Source: Roseomonas sp. (GTDB lineage Bacteria; Pseudomonadota; Alphaproteobacteria; Acetobacterales; Acetobacteraceae). Taken from it: a stretch of DNA of 64,000 nt. Positions 8,216 through 17,894 of the stretch are shown here, piece after piece (position 1 is the stretch's first letter; each line of letters begins with the position of its first letter). A program made the translations under genes and the position numbers. The notes below the pieces were generated by a model. It did no database searches. It saw only the letters and a list, made by a program, of their open reading frames with translations, and was not told where the DNA came from. The DNA lies in the NCBI GenBank assembly GCA_020249775.1, contig JADCFA010000015.1:1-64000 (forward strand). Reading direction: 5' to 3'.

Positions 8216-9202
8216 TCAGGCTTGGGTCATCAAATGGCAGGCCACCTGATGCCCTGGTTGGGTTTCAACAAGAGGTGGCGCCGCTTCCCGGCAAATGGGC
8301 ATGACATGCGGGCAGCGCGTGTGAAAGCGGCAGCCAGAAGGTGGGTTAAGCGCGCTTGGAATATCGCCCGCGATATGTTCGCGCTTACCGCGCGACCGGC
8401 GGGAGGGATGCGGCGCCGGCACAGCTGCGATCAGGGCGCGGGTATAGGGATGCTGGGGCGTCGCGTAAATAACGCGCTTTTCAGCGACCTCCACAATCTT
8501 GCCAAGATACATCACTGCGACACGGTCCGAGATATGCCGCACCACCGAAAGATCATGCGCGATGAACAGATAGGTGAGCCCCATATCGCGCTGCAAATCC
8601 TGCAGCAGATTGACGATCTGCGCCTGGACCGAGACATCAAGCGCGGAGACCGCCTCATCACAGACAACAAAGCGCGGACGCAGGATCAGCGCGCGGGCAA
8701 TCCCAATGCGCTGGCGCTGGCCGCCGGAGAATTCATGCGGAAAACGATCCAGCGCGCGGCGCGGCAGGCCAACGCGGTCCAGCATTTCAGTCACCTGCTG
8801 ACGCGTTTCAGGGCCGGATTTGGCGCCATGGATTACCAGCGGTTCGGCGATGATATCTTCCACAGCCATGCGCGGATTGAGCGCGCCATAGGGGTCCTGG
8901 AAAATGATCTGCATGGACCGGCGAAATTCGCGCATCGCCGCGCGGCCAAGCCCGGTGATTTCCTGTCCCTGAAAGCGAATACTGCCGTCTGTTGGGTCAA
9001 GCAGGCGGATCAGCAGCCGCCCGAGGGTGGATTTGCCGCAGCCTGATTCACCAACCAGCCCCAAGGTTTCACCGGGCATGATGCTGATCGCAACATCATC
9101 CACCGCGCGCAGCTTGCTGGTTCTACCTCTGAGAAACAGACCGCCTCCGCCAATATCGAAATGCTTGGCCAGGTTCTGCGCGTTGATCAGGGGCTCTGTC
9201 AT
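8216..9202 (-). CDS. Oligopeptide-type ABC transporter ATP-binding protein (DppF/OppF-like)
   Basis: A 328-residue ATPase. Walker A is GLVGESGCGKST, the signature is FSGGQRQRIGIARAL, and Walker B is FVVCDEAVSALD. The C-terminal oligopeptide/dipeptide extension ('GCRFHTRCPHVMPICREAAPP') has the conserved Cys residues that bind an iron-sulfur cluster in some family members. The start MTEPLINAQ was chosen because its ATG overlaps the stop of the preceding ATPase gene (ATGA at 9199-9202). It drives import together with its partner ATPase. Confidence 0.93.
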   Translation of the reverse strand: MTEPLINAQNLAKHFDIGGGGLFLRGRTSKLRAVDDVAISIMPGETLGLVGESGCGKSTLGRLLIRLLDPTDGSIRFQGQEITGLGRAAMREFRRSMQIIFQDPYGALNPRMAVEDIIAEPLVIHGAKSGPETRQQVTEMLDRVGLPRRALDRFPHEFSGGQRQRIGIARALILRPRFVVCDEAVSALDVSVQAQIVNLLQDLQRDMGLTYLFIAHDLSVVRHISDRVAVMYLGKIVEVAEKRVIYATPQHPYTRALIAAVPAPHPSRRSRGKREHIAGDIPSALNPPSGCRFHTRCPHVMPICREAAPPLVETQPGHQVACHLMTQA

Positions 9203-10176
9203 GGCGCGGCCAATTCCTTGGCGCGGAGACAGGCTGCCCAATGATCCGCCTCCTCCAGGATCAGCGGTGGCAGGCTTTCACTGCAAGCGGGCTGCGCATG
9301 GCGGCAGCGCACACTGTAACGGCAGCCAGGCGGGCGGCGCGCGGGATCGGGCAGGGTGCCGGGAATGGCAATCAGCCGCGCGCGGTCTTCGGTGATGGAA
9401 GGCACGCATTCCAGCAAGCCGCGCGTATAGGGGTGGACGGGGTGGTCGAAAATGCGCGCCACCGGCGCTTCTTCAATCACACGCCCCGCATACATGACCA
9501 GCACGCGATCCGCGGTTTCCGCAATCACGCCCATATTGTGGGTGATGATCATGATCGCCATGCGGAATTCATCGCGCAAATCCATCAGCAGATCAAGGAT
9601 TTGCGCCTGAATGGTCACATCCAGCGCCGTTGTCGGTTCATCGGCAATCAGCAGCTTTGGGTTGCATGCAAGTGCGATGGCAATCATCACACGCTGGCGC
9701 TGCCCGCCTGACATTTGGTGTGGGTAATCATCCAGCCGCCGCGCCGCGGATGGAATGCCAACCTTGTCCAGCATATCAATCGCGCGCTTGCGGAGCGCGG
9801 CGGCGGGCAGGTTCTCATGCGCCCTGATGGTTTCCATGATCTGATCACCAATGGAAAACACCGGGTTCAGCGATGTCATGGGTTCCTGAAAAATCATCGC
9901 AATCCCAGGGCCGCGGATGCGCTGCATCTCCCGCGACGATAGCTTGGTCAATTCCTGGCCCTGGAACATCACCTTCCCGGCGGCGATGCGCGCCGGCGGT
10001 GTCGGCAGCAACCCCATGATAGTCAGCGCTGTCACGCTTTTGCCGCTGCCGCTTTCACCGACAATGCCAAGGATCTCCCCTTCTTTCAGGGAGAAGGAAA
10101 CATCCTCAATCGCGGTAATTTCCCCGCGCCCGGTCATGAAGGCCGTGGTCAGCCCCTGCACATCAAGTAAAGTCAC
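9199..10176 (-). CDS. Oligopeptide-type ABC transporter ATP-binding protein (DppD/OppD-like)
   Basis: A 325-residue ATPase with Walker [14 protein letters not shown], signature [15 protein letters not shown], and Walker [13 protein letters not shown]. The C-terminal region '[21 protein letters not shown]' is the Cys-rich peptide-transporter tail. The start codon is GTG, placed in a GTGA overlap with the end of the permease gene (10173-10176), which implies translational coupling. It forms the heterodimeric motor with the next gene product. Confidence 0.93.
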   Translation of the reverse strand: MTLLDVQGLTTAFMTGRGEITAIEDVSFSLKEGEILGIVGESGSGKSVTALTIMGLLPTPPARIAAGKVMFQGQELTKLSSREMQRIRGPGIAMIFQEPMTSLNPVFSIGDQIMETIRAHENLPAAALRKRAIDMLDKVGIPSAARRLDDYPHQMSGGQRQRVMIAIALACNPKLLIADEPTTALDVTIQAQILDLLMDLRDEFRMAIMIITHNMGVIAETADRVLVMYAGRVIEEAPVARIFDHPVHPYTRGLLECVPSITEDRARLIAIPGTLPDPARRPPGCRYSVRCRHAQPACSESLPPLILEEADHWAACLRAKELAAP

Positions 10177-11063
10177 TGTTGAATCCTGAGCCGGGGGTCG
10201 AGGACATCGCGCAGGCCATCGCCCAGAAAATTCAGGCCCATGACGGTGATCATCAGCGCAATGCCGGGGATGGTGATGATCCAGGGCGCTTCACGCATGA
10301 AATCGCGCCCTTCAGCCATGATATTGCCCCAGGTAGGTGTGGGCGGCACGGCGCCAACACCCAAGAAGGATAGTGTGGCTTCCGACAAAACGGCGAAGGC
10401 GAAAAGGAAGGAAAGCTGCACAATCACCGGCGCCATGGCATTGGGCAGGATATGTCGTGTCAGAATGCGCCAATGCCCCGCCCCGGCGGCAACCGCGGCT
10501 TGGACGAATTCCATTTCCCTGAGCACAATCACGGAAGATCGCACAATGCGCGCCGTGCGTGGGATATAGACAATGCCAAGTGCGAGAATGACATTGAAGG
10601 TCGAGGGCCCAAGCACAGAGGTAACCGCGATAGCCAGCAGAATGGCTGGGAAGGCCATCAGCGCGTCATTGATGCGCATCAACAGATTATCAAGCCGACG
10701 AAAATAACCCGCTGCGGCGCCGATCAAAATGCCGAAGACTGCATTCAGCGCCACCACCGAAGCGCCAATCAGCATCGAAAGCTGCGCGCCCCAGACCACG
10801 CGGGACCAAAGGCTGCGCCCGAAACTATCCGTGCCGAATACCCAGCCCTCACCAGGTGGCTTGAACTTGTTGCGCATGGAAAGCCGGTTGGGATCAACAT
10901 CGGTAATCCAAGGCGCCAGGATGGCGGTGAGTGCAATGATCAGGAACAACACCAGCCCTGTCATGAACAACCGATGCCGCAGCAGGCGCTTCATGGTCGC
11001 GCGCGCCGGGTGTTCGCGCTTCAGCGCAATGCCTTCGGCATCCAACGCGGCGGCCTCACTCAT
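10173..11063 (-). CDS. ABC transporter permease (DppC/OppC-like)
   Basis: An inner-membrane permease of 296 residues from MSEAAALDAEG. A start six codons upstream is possible, but this ATG has AGGG at the right distance and overlaps the preceding permease gene by eight bases. About six membrane segments are visible. The cytoplasmic N-terminal arm is followed by 'LFMTGLVLFLIIALTAILAPWI', and the EAA loop region is 'EMEFVQAAVAAGAGHWRILT'. That loop docks on the ATPases. It is the second permease of the operon. Confidence 0.92.
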   Translation of the reverse strand: MSEAAALDAEGIALKREHPARATMKRLLRHRLFMTGLVLFLIIALTAILAPWITDVDPNRLSMRNKFKPPGEGWVFGTDSFGRSLWSRVVWGAQLSMLIGASVVALNAVFGILIGAAAGYFRRLDNLLMRINDALMAFPAILLAIAVTSVLGPSTFNVILALGIVYIPRTARIVRSSVIVLREMEFVQAAVAAGAGHWRILTRHILPNAMAPVIVQLSFLFAFAVLSEATLSFLGVGAVPPTPTWGNIMAEGRDFMREAPWIITIPGIALMITVMGLNFLGDGLRDVLDPRLRIQQ

Positions 11064-12000
11064 AGCGCACCCTGGGATCAATCAAGGCATAAAGGATATC
11101 AACCAGAATATTCACCACCACGAGGAATGTCGTCACCAGCAAAAGCCCGCCTTGCACCATGGGATAATCGCGGCTGAGCACCGCTTGCGTCAGCAATTGC
11201 CCCATGCCGGGGAGCGAGAACAGCGCCTCTGTCACCACCGCGCCCGACAGCAAAAGCGAGATGATGATGCCCACCACCGTCACAATCGGGATCAGCGCAT
11301 TGGCCAAAGCATGCTTCAGGATCACTTGCCGTTCCGGCAGGCCCTTGGCGCGGGCGGTGCGCACATAATCCTGCCGCAGCACTTCCAGCATGCCCGAACG
11401 CGTGATGCGTGCCAGCAAGCCCGCTTGCAGCAAGGCCAGCGATATCGCCGGCATGGTGGTGCTGCGTAGCCAGCCGATCGGGTCCTGCGCGAAGGGCACA
11501 TAACCGCCACTCGGCAACCAGCCGAGCTGAACGGCGAAGAAAATGATCATCAACAGGCCCAGAAAGAAATTCGGGATGGAAATGCCAAGCATGGCGATCA
11601 TCATCGCTATCTGATCCACCCAGGTATTCTGCCGCAAGGCAGCGATGATGCCACTTGTGACACCAATCAGCAGCGTCAGCACTAATGCGTAGAGTGAAAG
11701 CCCAATGGTGACCGGCAAGCGTTCCATGGTGGCGGCCAGCACGCCCTTGCCAAGCAGCAGCGATTTGCCGAAATCGCCTTGCAGCAGCCCTTGATAGTAA
11801 TGCAGCAATTGCAGCAACAAGGGCTCATCCAACCCAAGATCGTGGCGCAATTGTTCGATCTGTGCTGGGGTTGCGGAAGGCCCGGCGATAGACGCCGCCG
11901 GGTCGCCAGGGATTAGCCGCATCAGCCCGAAGCTGATCAGGCTGACAATGAACAATACCGGAATGGCGCTGAGCAGCCGGCGGAGCGCGACCAAAATCAA
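11056..12000 (-). CDS. ABC transporter permease (DppB/OppB-like)
   Basis: A 314-residue inner-membrane permease opening with 'LRRLLSAIPVLFIVSLISFGLMRLIPGDP', the usual first helix plus PGDP loop of DppB proteins. The EAA loop is 'QDYVRTARAKGLPERQVILKHAL'. The apparent start is TTG at 11998-12000, with AGGGAG some 11 bases before it; a GTG three codons in is an alternative. It follows the binding-protein gene by 28 bases. Confidence 0.9.
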   Translation of the reverse strand: MILVALRRLLSAIPVLFIVSLISFGLMRLIPGDPAASIAGPSATPAQIEQLRHDLGLDEPLLLQLLHYYQGLLQGDFGKSLLLGKGVLAATMERLPVTIGLSLYALVLTLLIGVTSGIIAALRQNTWVDQIAMMIAMLGISIPNFFLGLLMIIFFAVQLGWLPSGGYVPFAQDPIGWLRSTTMPAISLALLQAGLLARITRSGMLEVLRQDYVRTARAKGLPERQVILKHALANALIPIVTVVGIIISLLLSGAVVTEALFSLPGMGQLLTQAVLSRDYPMVQGGLLLVTTFLVVVNILVDILYALIDPRVRYE

Positions 12001-12028
12001 GGTAAATCGCGCTCCCTAAGCATGAAGC

Positions 12029-13603
12029 TCAACGTTCAATCCACACATTGGAAAAGCGTGGAATACGGAAGGGCGCGAAGCCTTTCACATTGGCGCGCGA
12101 TGCCTGAACCTTGGTGAGTGAGCCAAAGGGATAGGCATAGGCGCGTTCCAGCACCAGACGCTGCATGCGGGCAAAGGCTTCCTGGCGTGCTGCCGGATCG
12201 CGCAGAATATTCATGTCATTCCAGGCGGCCAGCACTTCCGGATCATCCTTGTCATCGCGCGGGCGATAGGCAGCATTGGGGGAGACAAGGAATTGCATGG
12301 TAGCAAGCGCGCCAAGCGCGGGCTGCGTGCCCCAGCCGGAATGGAAGAAATGCCATTCGGTGGAATTCAGCCGCTGCGACATCTGCACCGATGTCGGCCA
12401 ATCCACGACGCGCAGCGATGCATTGATGCCAATCGCCTTCAATTGCTGTTCCATCACCAGCGCCGCGTTATACATCGGCGTCAGGTCCCGGTTGGTCAGG
12501 ATCACAATCGGTTCGTTACGATAGCCTGATTCGCGGAGCAAGGCGCGGGCGCGCTGTGGATTATTGATATTATAGGTTTCCTTGCCGGCATCCGTGAAGC
12601 TTGGCTGGTTCGGGTATTGGAAGCCGACATTCAGCCGGAAGTTATTGTCGGAAGCCGCATCCATGATGTCTTCCATGCCAAGCGCCGCTTGCACGGCGCG
12701 CCGGAAGGTCAGGTTATCGGTCGGCGCCAGTGATGTATTGGGCAGCGCGATCTGGATCCACCAATTCTGCAAGGGCAGGATGGTGATGGCGGGATTGCGC
12801 CGCAGCGCTTCCACCGAACGTGTTGGCACATCTTCCACCACATGCAGCGCGCCGGTTTCCAACCCGGCCACGCGGGCGCTGGCTTCGGTCACGATGCGGA
12901 AGGTCACCGTATCCAGGCAGGCGACACGATAGCCACCAAAACCCATGCGCTGTTCATAAGCGGTATTGGGCTTATAGGCATCAAAGCGGCCAAGTCGCGC
13001 ATGACTGCCGGGCACGAATTCCAATAGGCGGAACGGCCCGGTGCCTACGGGACGAAGCTGCTGGCGTTCATCATCCTTGTGTTCTGATGGGATGATGACA
13101 ATGGGGACCGAGAAGGAAGACAAAGCCTCAACAAAGGTCGGCTGCACCTGCTTCATGCGGATGATGAAGGTGAGTGGGTCCGGTGTTTCCCAGCCCGCAA
13201 CATTATCGAGCGTGCTGCGTTGCAGCCCAATCCGATTGTAGCGATCAAAGGAAGCCGCGACATCGGCGGAGGTCAGCGCCTTGCCATTGTGGAAGGTGAT
13301 GCCCTGGCGGAGCTTGAAAGTGTAGCTCATGCCATCAGGGGCTTCCTGCATGGATTCGGCCAATTCCGGGATTGGCCGGTTATTGTCGTCACGCGTGATT
13401 AGCGTTTCATAGATGTTCATCGCGATATTGCGCGTGGAAATCGTGCTGGACGTCATTTGATCCAGCGAATTCACATTGGCTTCCTGGCCAAACACCAGAT
13501 CGCCGCCGCGTGTGGGGCAGGTGAAAGGGGCGGCCAGCAGCGGCCCCGCCGACAAGGCCATGGCAGCGGCAACAAGGCCCGTGCTCAAACTCAGGCGTTT
13601 CAT
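12029..13603 (-). CDS. Peptide/opine-type ABC transporter substrate-binding protein (SBP family 5)
   Basis: A 524-residue periplasmic binding protein. The signal peptide MKRLSLSTGLVAAAMALSAGPLLA ends in an A-x-A cleavage site. The mature start 'APFTCPTRGGDLVFGQEANVNSLDQ' is the family 5 opening, and 'MQEAPDGMSYTFKLRQGITFHNG' is the most conserved stretch. It should capture a peptide-like or amide ligand and hand it to the two permeases downstream. GGGAGAGC provides the ribosome-binding site. It lies 54 bases after the dimethylformamidase-like gene, so one transcript is likely. The ligand is not determinable from sequence. Confidence 0.92.
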   Translation of the reverse strand: MKRLSLSTGLVAAAMALSAGPLLAAPFTCPTRGGDLVFGQEANVNSLDQMTSSTISTRNIAMNIYETLITRDDNNRPIPELAESMQEAPDGMSYTFKLRQGITFHNGKALTSADVAASFDRYNRIGLQRSTLDNVAGWETPDPLTFIIRMKQVQPTFVEALSSFSVPIVIIPSEHKDDERQQLRPVGTGPFRLLEFVPGSHARLGRFDAYKPNTAYEQRMGFGGYRVACLDTVTFRIVTEASARVAGLETGALHVVEDVPTRSVEALRRNPAITILPLQNWWIQIALPNTSLAPTDNLTFRRAVQAALGMEDIMDAASDNNFRLNVGFQYPNQPSFTDAGKETYNINNPQRARALLRESGYRNEPIVILTNRDLTPMYNAALVMEQQLKAIGINASLRVVDWPTSVQMSQRLNSTEWHFFHSGWGTQPALGALATMQFLVSPNAAYRPRDDKDDPEVLAAWNDMNILRDPAARQEAFARMQRLVLERAYAYPFGSLTKVQASRANVKGFAPFRIPRFSNVWIER

Positions 13604-13657
13604 CCATGCTCTCCCGTTATTTGTGGTGACTTAGCTTCATGCGCGCGCCCGGCGGCG

Positions 13658-15868
13658 TCAACCATTATCGGCAAGCCCGGCAAAGCGGCGCACAACATTT
13701 TCCGTGAGGCGACTGATCGGCCCTTCAAACCCCTGGCGCCAAAGGCTGCCACAATAGGTGATGGAACCAACCGCGAACACGCCGCCGCCGCCCGGCGTGT
13801 CGAAATAAATGATCTCGCCGCGCTTCAGCGCCTGCGCCTTTTCGCCATTCACGGTATTCACATGCGAAAGCAATTCTTCCGGCACCGCGACAAAGGAAGC
13901 GGGCGGGTCTTCGGAGACGGCCAGGATCGCCGTGCCATCCGGCGTGCCAAGGGCAGGGTCCGCGCGGTCCAATTCAAAGCCGGCCGCGCCACCGCCGGAA
14001 AGCCCGTAATCGCCAATGGTCTCACCTTCCACGCCCTCAAACATCCAGGCGTGGCGTGGGTCGCGCGCCGGCGGCAGCAGCCGATAATAAGTGCCTTCAA
14101 ACAGGCCCTGGCCGGAAAAGCCGACCCCCGCCAATTGCTGCGGCGGTCGGCGATTGCGTCGCCATAGCCCGCCATAGGCGCCATCCGTCTGGTGATAATA
14201 CTCGCCCGGCTCGGCGGCCCAGGCGCGAATGCCGCCCTCGGCGCGGCGCAATTCAAACACACCCGCCATATCGGCAGGCTGCGCGATGCGCCAATAAAAG
14301 CCATTGCCGCCCAGATACATCATGCGCCCGCCGCTGCGCGTATAGTCGTAAAGCGCATCCAGCGTTTGCGGCGTGTGATATTCCGGGTGCGACCCCGTCA
14401 TCACCACCTTGTAATGCGCCAGCAGCGCCGCGCCTTCCACATGCAAATCATGATCCGTGATCACATCAAATGGCAGGCCGCGCGCTTCCAGCCAGGCAAG
14501 GATATGCGTATCGGCGGGGTAGTGGCGCAGCCCCGATCCCTTGGCGTCATTGAAGGTGAGGAAACCCGGCCGCATGGTCATGATCGGGCGAAGCCGCGAT
14601 GAAAAGGCAATACCGCTATTGTCGGGATGGCGGTTATAGGTTGAGCGCCCATAGATCGGGAAATCATCAGGATTATGCGGATAGGCGCCCCAAGTCGCGA
14701 CGCGCGCGCGATAGGCCGCATCTGCATTGCCGCGGGAATGATTGGCGTAAGCCTGATAGGTGAAGGTGGAAGCCAGAAACGCAATCGGCGCTGTCGCCGT
14801 ACCGCGCGGGGGCAGGACATAAAAGGGAATGTGGTCCTCACCTTCGGCGCAAGTGATCTGGAAGGCATAGGCGCCGGAACGCAAATCCGCCGGCACTTTG
14901 AAGCTGAAATCATCCGCCCAGCCGCAATCGCTCAAATCATCAGCGTGAAAATGGATGGCGGCGTAATCGGCGGGGGCGTGCCGCCAGCACATCTCCGCAC
15001 CCGACCAGCGCGCGCCGACCACGGCGCGGGTTGGCACATTCACCAGATCGCCATGGCAGGCTTGCGGGCCGATATCCTCAACGTGTTGAGTGCCAATACC
15101 GCGCGCAAAATCCCAACCCGCCAGAAGCCCCGGCATGGCAGCGGAAAGGGCTTCATCGGGGCGCGGCCATTCGGCGCGGAAGCCGGCGAGGATGGCGGGG
15201 TCTTCGATCTTGCCGGTCAAATGCGCGGTCGGCGCGGTGGCATTTTCGGCGGCAATCATCACGACGCCCGCGCCATCGGGCAGGGCCATACCCGCAACCG
15301 AGACCTCACGCGTGCTGGCCGGGCTTGCGTCTTCAATAGATTGCGCGCCGAGCAGGATGCGACCCGTCGCAGGATCGGCACTCAGCCACAGCCGATACCA
15401 GCGGCGCAAAGCCAAGGGCGCGCCCAGGCCAAGCTGCCGCTCGCCACCTGGCCAAATGATGCGCGCCATCGGCCCATGTGGCCCAACCGCAATTGTTACG
15501 CTCAGCCCCGCCTGTTCTTCGCTGATCACAGTGGCCTCAGTGGCCGGCTGCGCCTGAAACCAGACCAGTGCGGTCCAGGTGGTGGGTCCCGCCGCGCGCT
15601 TGGGTGCTTTAGGGATACGCGCATAGGATCCAAGCCTTATTGGCTGATGGCGCCCCTGAAATTCGGCATCGAAGCGCGCCGAGTGGTCTTCAAACCGCAG
15701 CCCCGGCCCGGCCGGGTTGGGGTCGCCCGAAATCACGCGCCGCAGCCTGGCCCGGTAGCGCCCGCCGCCTGGGACGCTGATCTTCACCGCCAGGCTTTCG
15801 CCGGGGCGCGCGGAAAACCGGTCCAGATAGCCGGTAATGGGCAATTCGGCGGGCTTGGCTTCGGCCAT
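13658..15868 (-). CDS. N,N-dimethylformamidase large-subunit-like protein
   Basis: A 736-residue protein matching the architecture of the catalytic subunit of bacterial dimethylformamidase. An N-terminal beta domain (ITGYLDRFSARPGES...) is followed by a LamG/concanavalin-like section and a C-terminal catalytic domain. In the Paracoccus enzyme the iron site is two tyrosines and a glutamate. Here TFTYQAY, RSTYNRH and the Glu of SHPEYH (about 14373-14392) have nearly the same spacing (40 and 85 residues against 41 and 81). It therefore looks catalytically competent. The known enzyme also has a small subunit of about 130 residues, and none is visible. The start is the ATG at 15866-15868 with AGGAAA before it. 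It heads the ABC transporter operon, so the real substrate may be another amide. Confidence 0.8.
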   Translation of the reverse strand: MAEAKPAELPITGYLDRFSARPGESLAVKISVPGGGRYRARLRRVISGDPNPAGPGLRFEDHSARFDAEFQGRHQPIRLGSYARIPKAPKRAAGPTTWTALVWFQAQPATEATVISEEQAGLSVTIAVGPHGPMARIIWPGGERQLGLGAPLALRRWYRLWLSADPATGRILLGAQSIEDASPASTREVSVAGMALPDGAGVVMIAAENATAPTAHLTGKIEDPAILAGFRAEWPRPDEALSAAMPGLLAGWDFARGIGTQHVEDIGPQACHGDLVNVPTRAVVGARWSGAEMCWRHAPADYAAIHFHADDLSDCGWADDFSFKVPADLRSGAYAFQITCAEGEDHIPFYVLPPRGTATAPIAFLASTFTYQAYANHSRGNADAAYRARVATWGAYPHNPDDFPIYGRSTYNRHPDNSGIAFSSRLRPIMTMRPGFLTFNDAKGSGLRHYPADTHILAWLEARGLPFDVITDHDLHVEGAALLAHYKVVMTGSHPEYHTPQTLDALYDYTRSGGRMMYLGGNGFYWRIAQPADMAGVFELRRAEGGIRAWAAEPGEYYHQTDGAYGGLWRRNRRPPQQLAGVGFSGQGLFEGTYYRLLPPARDPRHAWMFEGVEGETIGDYGLSGGGAAGFELDRADPALGTPDGTAILAVSEDPPASFVAVPEELLSHVNTVNGEKAQALKRGEIIYFDTPGGGGVFAVGSITYCGSLWRQGFEGPISRLTENVVRRFAGLADNG

Positions 15869-15993
15869 GGTGGTTTCCTTCCCCTTTCCCGCAATGCTCC
15901 GCGTCCCGCCTGCCGCCGTCAACACCCGCCCGATGGTCAGGCGCGCCTGATCCGTGCAAGGCTTGGTGCAGGGAATGCTTCAAGAGGGTCCAG

Positions 15994-16758
15994 ATGGCCG
16001 CGATCATCGAAAAACTGAGCGATAGCCGGGCAGAGGCGCGCGAATGGGAACTCCGCTGCGATATGGCGGCGGTGTTTCGCATTGGCGCGCGGCTTGGTTG
16101 GAATGAGCATATCGGCAATCATAATAGCCTGATGTTGCCAGATGAGGCTGAGCCGCGCTTCCTGATCAACCCGCGCGGCTATTTATTCCAGGAATTGAAA
16201 GCATCCGATCTGATTGTGTGTGATCTGGAAGGGCGCGTGCTGCGCGGCAGTGGCGAACTCCGCAAGGTCGCGTTTCACATCCATACGCGCATCCATCTTG
16301 CCAATCCGGCGGCGACTTGCGTCATCCATGTCCATCCCCGGCATTTGACCGCGCTTTCCATGGTGCAGGGTGCGGAATTCGCGCTTTCGCATCACAACAA
16401 CCTGCTGCTGAATGATCGCACGGTTTATGATGATGAAGGAGATCAGCCCGTGCATAGCAATGAGGAAGGGGACCGCATTGCACGCCTGATGGGCGATAAG
16501 ACCATCATGCTGATGCGCGGCCATGGCGTGACGGTGGTGGGGCCGACCGTGCATGACGCTTTTGATGAATGCTACATGGCGGAACGCACCTGCATGTATC
16601 AATTGACGGCGATGCAAACCGGGCTGCCCTTGCACAAGCTGCCCGATAATCTCAGGCGCAACCACACCGGACCCTGGGGTGAAAAGCTGGATGCGCGGCT
16701 GCATCTCAATGCCTGGCGTCGCGTCTTGGACCGGGAAGAACCTGATTACGCGCGCTGA
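15994..16758 (+). CDS. Class II aldolase/adducin-family protein
   Basis: A 254-residue cytosolic protein of the zinc-dependent class II aldolase fold (fuculose-1-phosphate aldolase relatives). The zinc histidines appear as HVHPRH (about 110-115) and in RGHGVTVVG near 172. The Lys/Gly-rich 'INPRGYLFQEL' segment is the substrate loop. Members cleave or decarboxylate sugar phosphates and keto acids, and the exact reaction is unknown here. It is divergent from the dimethylformamidase-like gene and runs 43 bases ahead of two Bug receptors, suggesting a small uptake and catabolism unit. Confidence 0.85.
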   Translation: MAAIIEKLSDSRAEAREWELRCDMAAVFRIGARLGWNEHIGNHNSLMLPDEAEPRFLINPRGYLFQELKASDLIVCDLEGRVLRGSGELRKVAFHIHTRIHLANPAATCVIHVHPRHLTALSMVQGAEFALSHHNNLLLNDRTVYDDEGDQPVHSNEEGDRIARLMGDKTIMLMRGHGVTVVGPTVHDAFDECYMAERTCMYQLTAMQTGLPLHKLPDNLRRNHTGPWGEKLDARLHLNAWRRVLDREEPDYAR

Positions 16759-16801
16759 GAATATCCGAAAAACTACAACCATAAAAAACCGGGAGGAAAA
16801 C

Positions 16802-17779
16802 ATGATCCAACGCCGCAGCCTTCTCGCCACTCCTGTTGCGCTCGGCCTCGCAAGCCCGGCCATTGCGCAGGCGCCCTGGCCCAATCGGCCGATGCGCGTG
16901 ATTGTCGGCTTCCCCCCGGGCGGGTCGCTTGATGTATTGTCGCGGCTGATGGCCGAGGAACTCAGCCGCCGCACCGGTCAGCCGGTGGTGGTGGAAAACC
17001 GCGCCGGCGCGGCCGGCAATATCGGCGCCGATGCGGTAGCCAAGGCGGCGCCGGATGGCACCACTATCGGGACGGTCGGGTTCACCGTTCCGCTGACCGC
17101 ACCGGTGCTGTTTACCCGTCTGCCCTTCGATGCGGAGAAGGACTTCGCCTGGGTTTCCGAGGTATGGGAGCTGCCCAATGTCGCTGTGGTGCCGGCAGCG
17201 CATGTGCCGGCGCGCAACATCGCCGAATTCGTTGCCTGGGCGCGCCAGCAGCCGCGTGGGATCAGCTACGGCTCGCCCGGGGTTGGCACATCGCCGCATC
17301 TTTCCGCGGCGCTGTTCCTGCATCGCCTGGGTATCGCCGGGGAGCATGTGCCCTTCCGCGGCGCGGCGCAGACCATCCCGGCGATTCTGTCCGGCGATGT
17401 TCATTTCGCCATAGATAACCTCGCAAGCTATGTTCCCGTTATCCAGGAAGGGCGGATGCGCGCCTTGGGCGTAACCTCGGCCGAACGCTGGCCGACCATG
17501 CCCGATGTGCCGACGCTTCAGGAAGCCGCCGGCGCCGCGGGTTTTGCCGCCGTGTCCTGGACCATGTGGGCTTTCCCTGCCGGGACACCGGAACGGATGG
17601 TCCGCCGCTTGGCCGAGGAGATCGCCGCCATCAACACAACGCCCGCAATCGCCGAAAGGGCGCTGCTGATGGGCGGGCGGCTGCTGCATGGCGGTCCGGA
17701 AGCCGCGCGGGCGCGGATTGAGCGTGAGCGTGGGCTTTGGGCTGACATGGTACGTATCTCGGGCGCGCGGATGGAATAG
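16802..17779 (+). CDS. TctC/Bug-family periplasmic solute-binding protein
   Basis: 325 residues. MIQRRSLLATPVALGLASPAIAQ is the signal peptide and APWPNRPMRVIVGFPPGGSLD the start of domain 1. GGGAGGAAAAC before the ATG fixes this start over longer readings that would overlap the aldolase gene. It is a close sister of the next gene, sharing FPPGGSLDV, ISYGS.GVGT and VAFRGAAQTIPA-type segments, so the pair looks like a local duplication. It belongs to the aldolase transcription unit. Confidence 0.9.
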   Translation: MIQRRSLLATPVALGLASPAIAQAPWPNRPMRVIVGFPPGGSLDVLSRLMAEELSRRTGQPVVVENRAGAAGNIGADAVAKAAPDGTTIGTVGFTVPLTAPVLFTRLPFDAEKDFAWVSEVWELPNVAVVPAAHVPARNIAEFVAWARQQPRGISYGSPGVGTSPHLSAALFLHRLGIAGEHVPFRGAAQTIPAILSGDVHFAIDNLASYVPVIQEGRMRALGVTSAERWPTMPDVPTLQEAAGAAGFAAVSWTMWAFPAGTPERMVRRLAEEIAAINTTPAIAERALLMGGRLLHGGPEAARARIERERGLWADMVRISGARME

Positions 17780-17894
17780 CGCCGGGCAAAGCCTGATTGC
17801 GTGCCGCGGCGCTGCGCTTCTGCCATTGACTTGGCTGGCGCCGCGCGCACAAGGTGAAGACAGCGCATAAACAAAGACAAGGAGTGTAAACGCC

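Noticed and set aside
14675-16018. 447-codon open frame opposite the dimethylformamidase-like gene
   Set aside because: No recognisable motif, runs through the divergent start region, and the opposite strand holds the conserved catalytic motifs.
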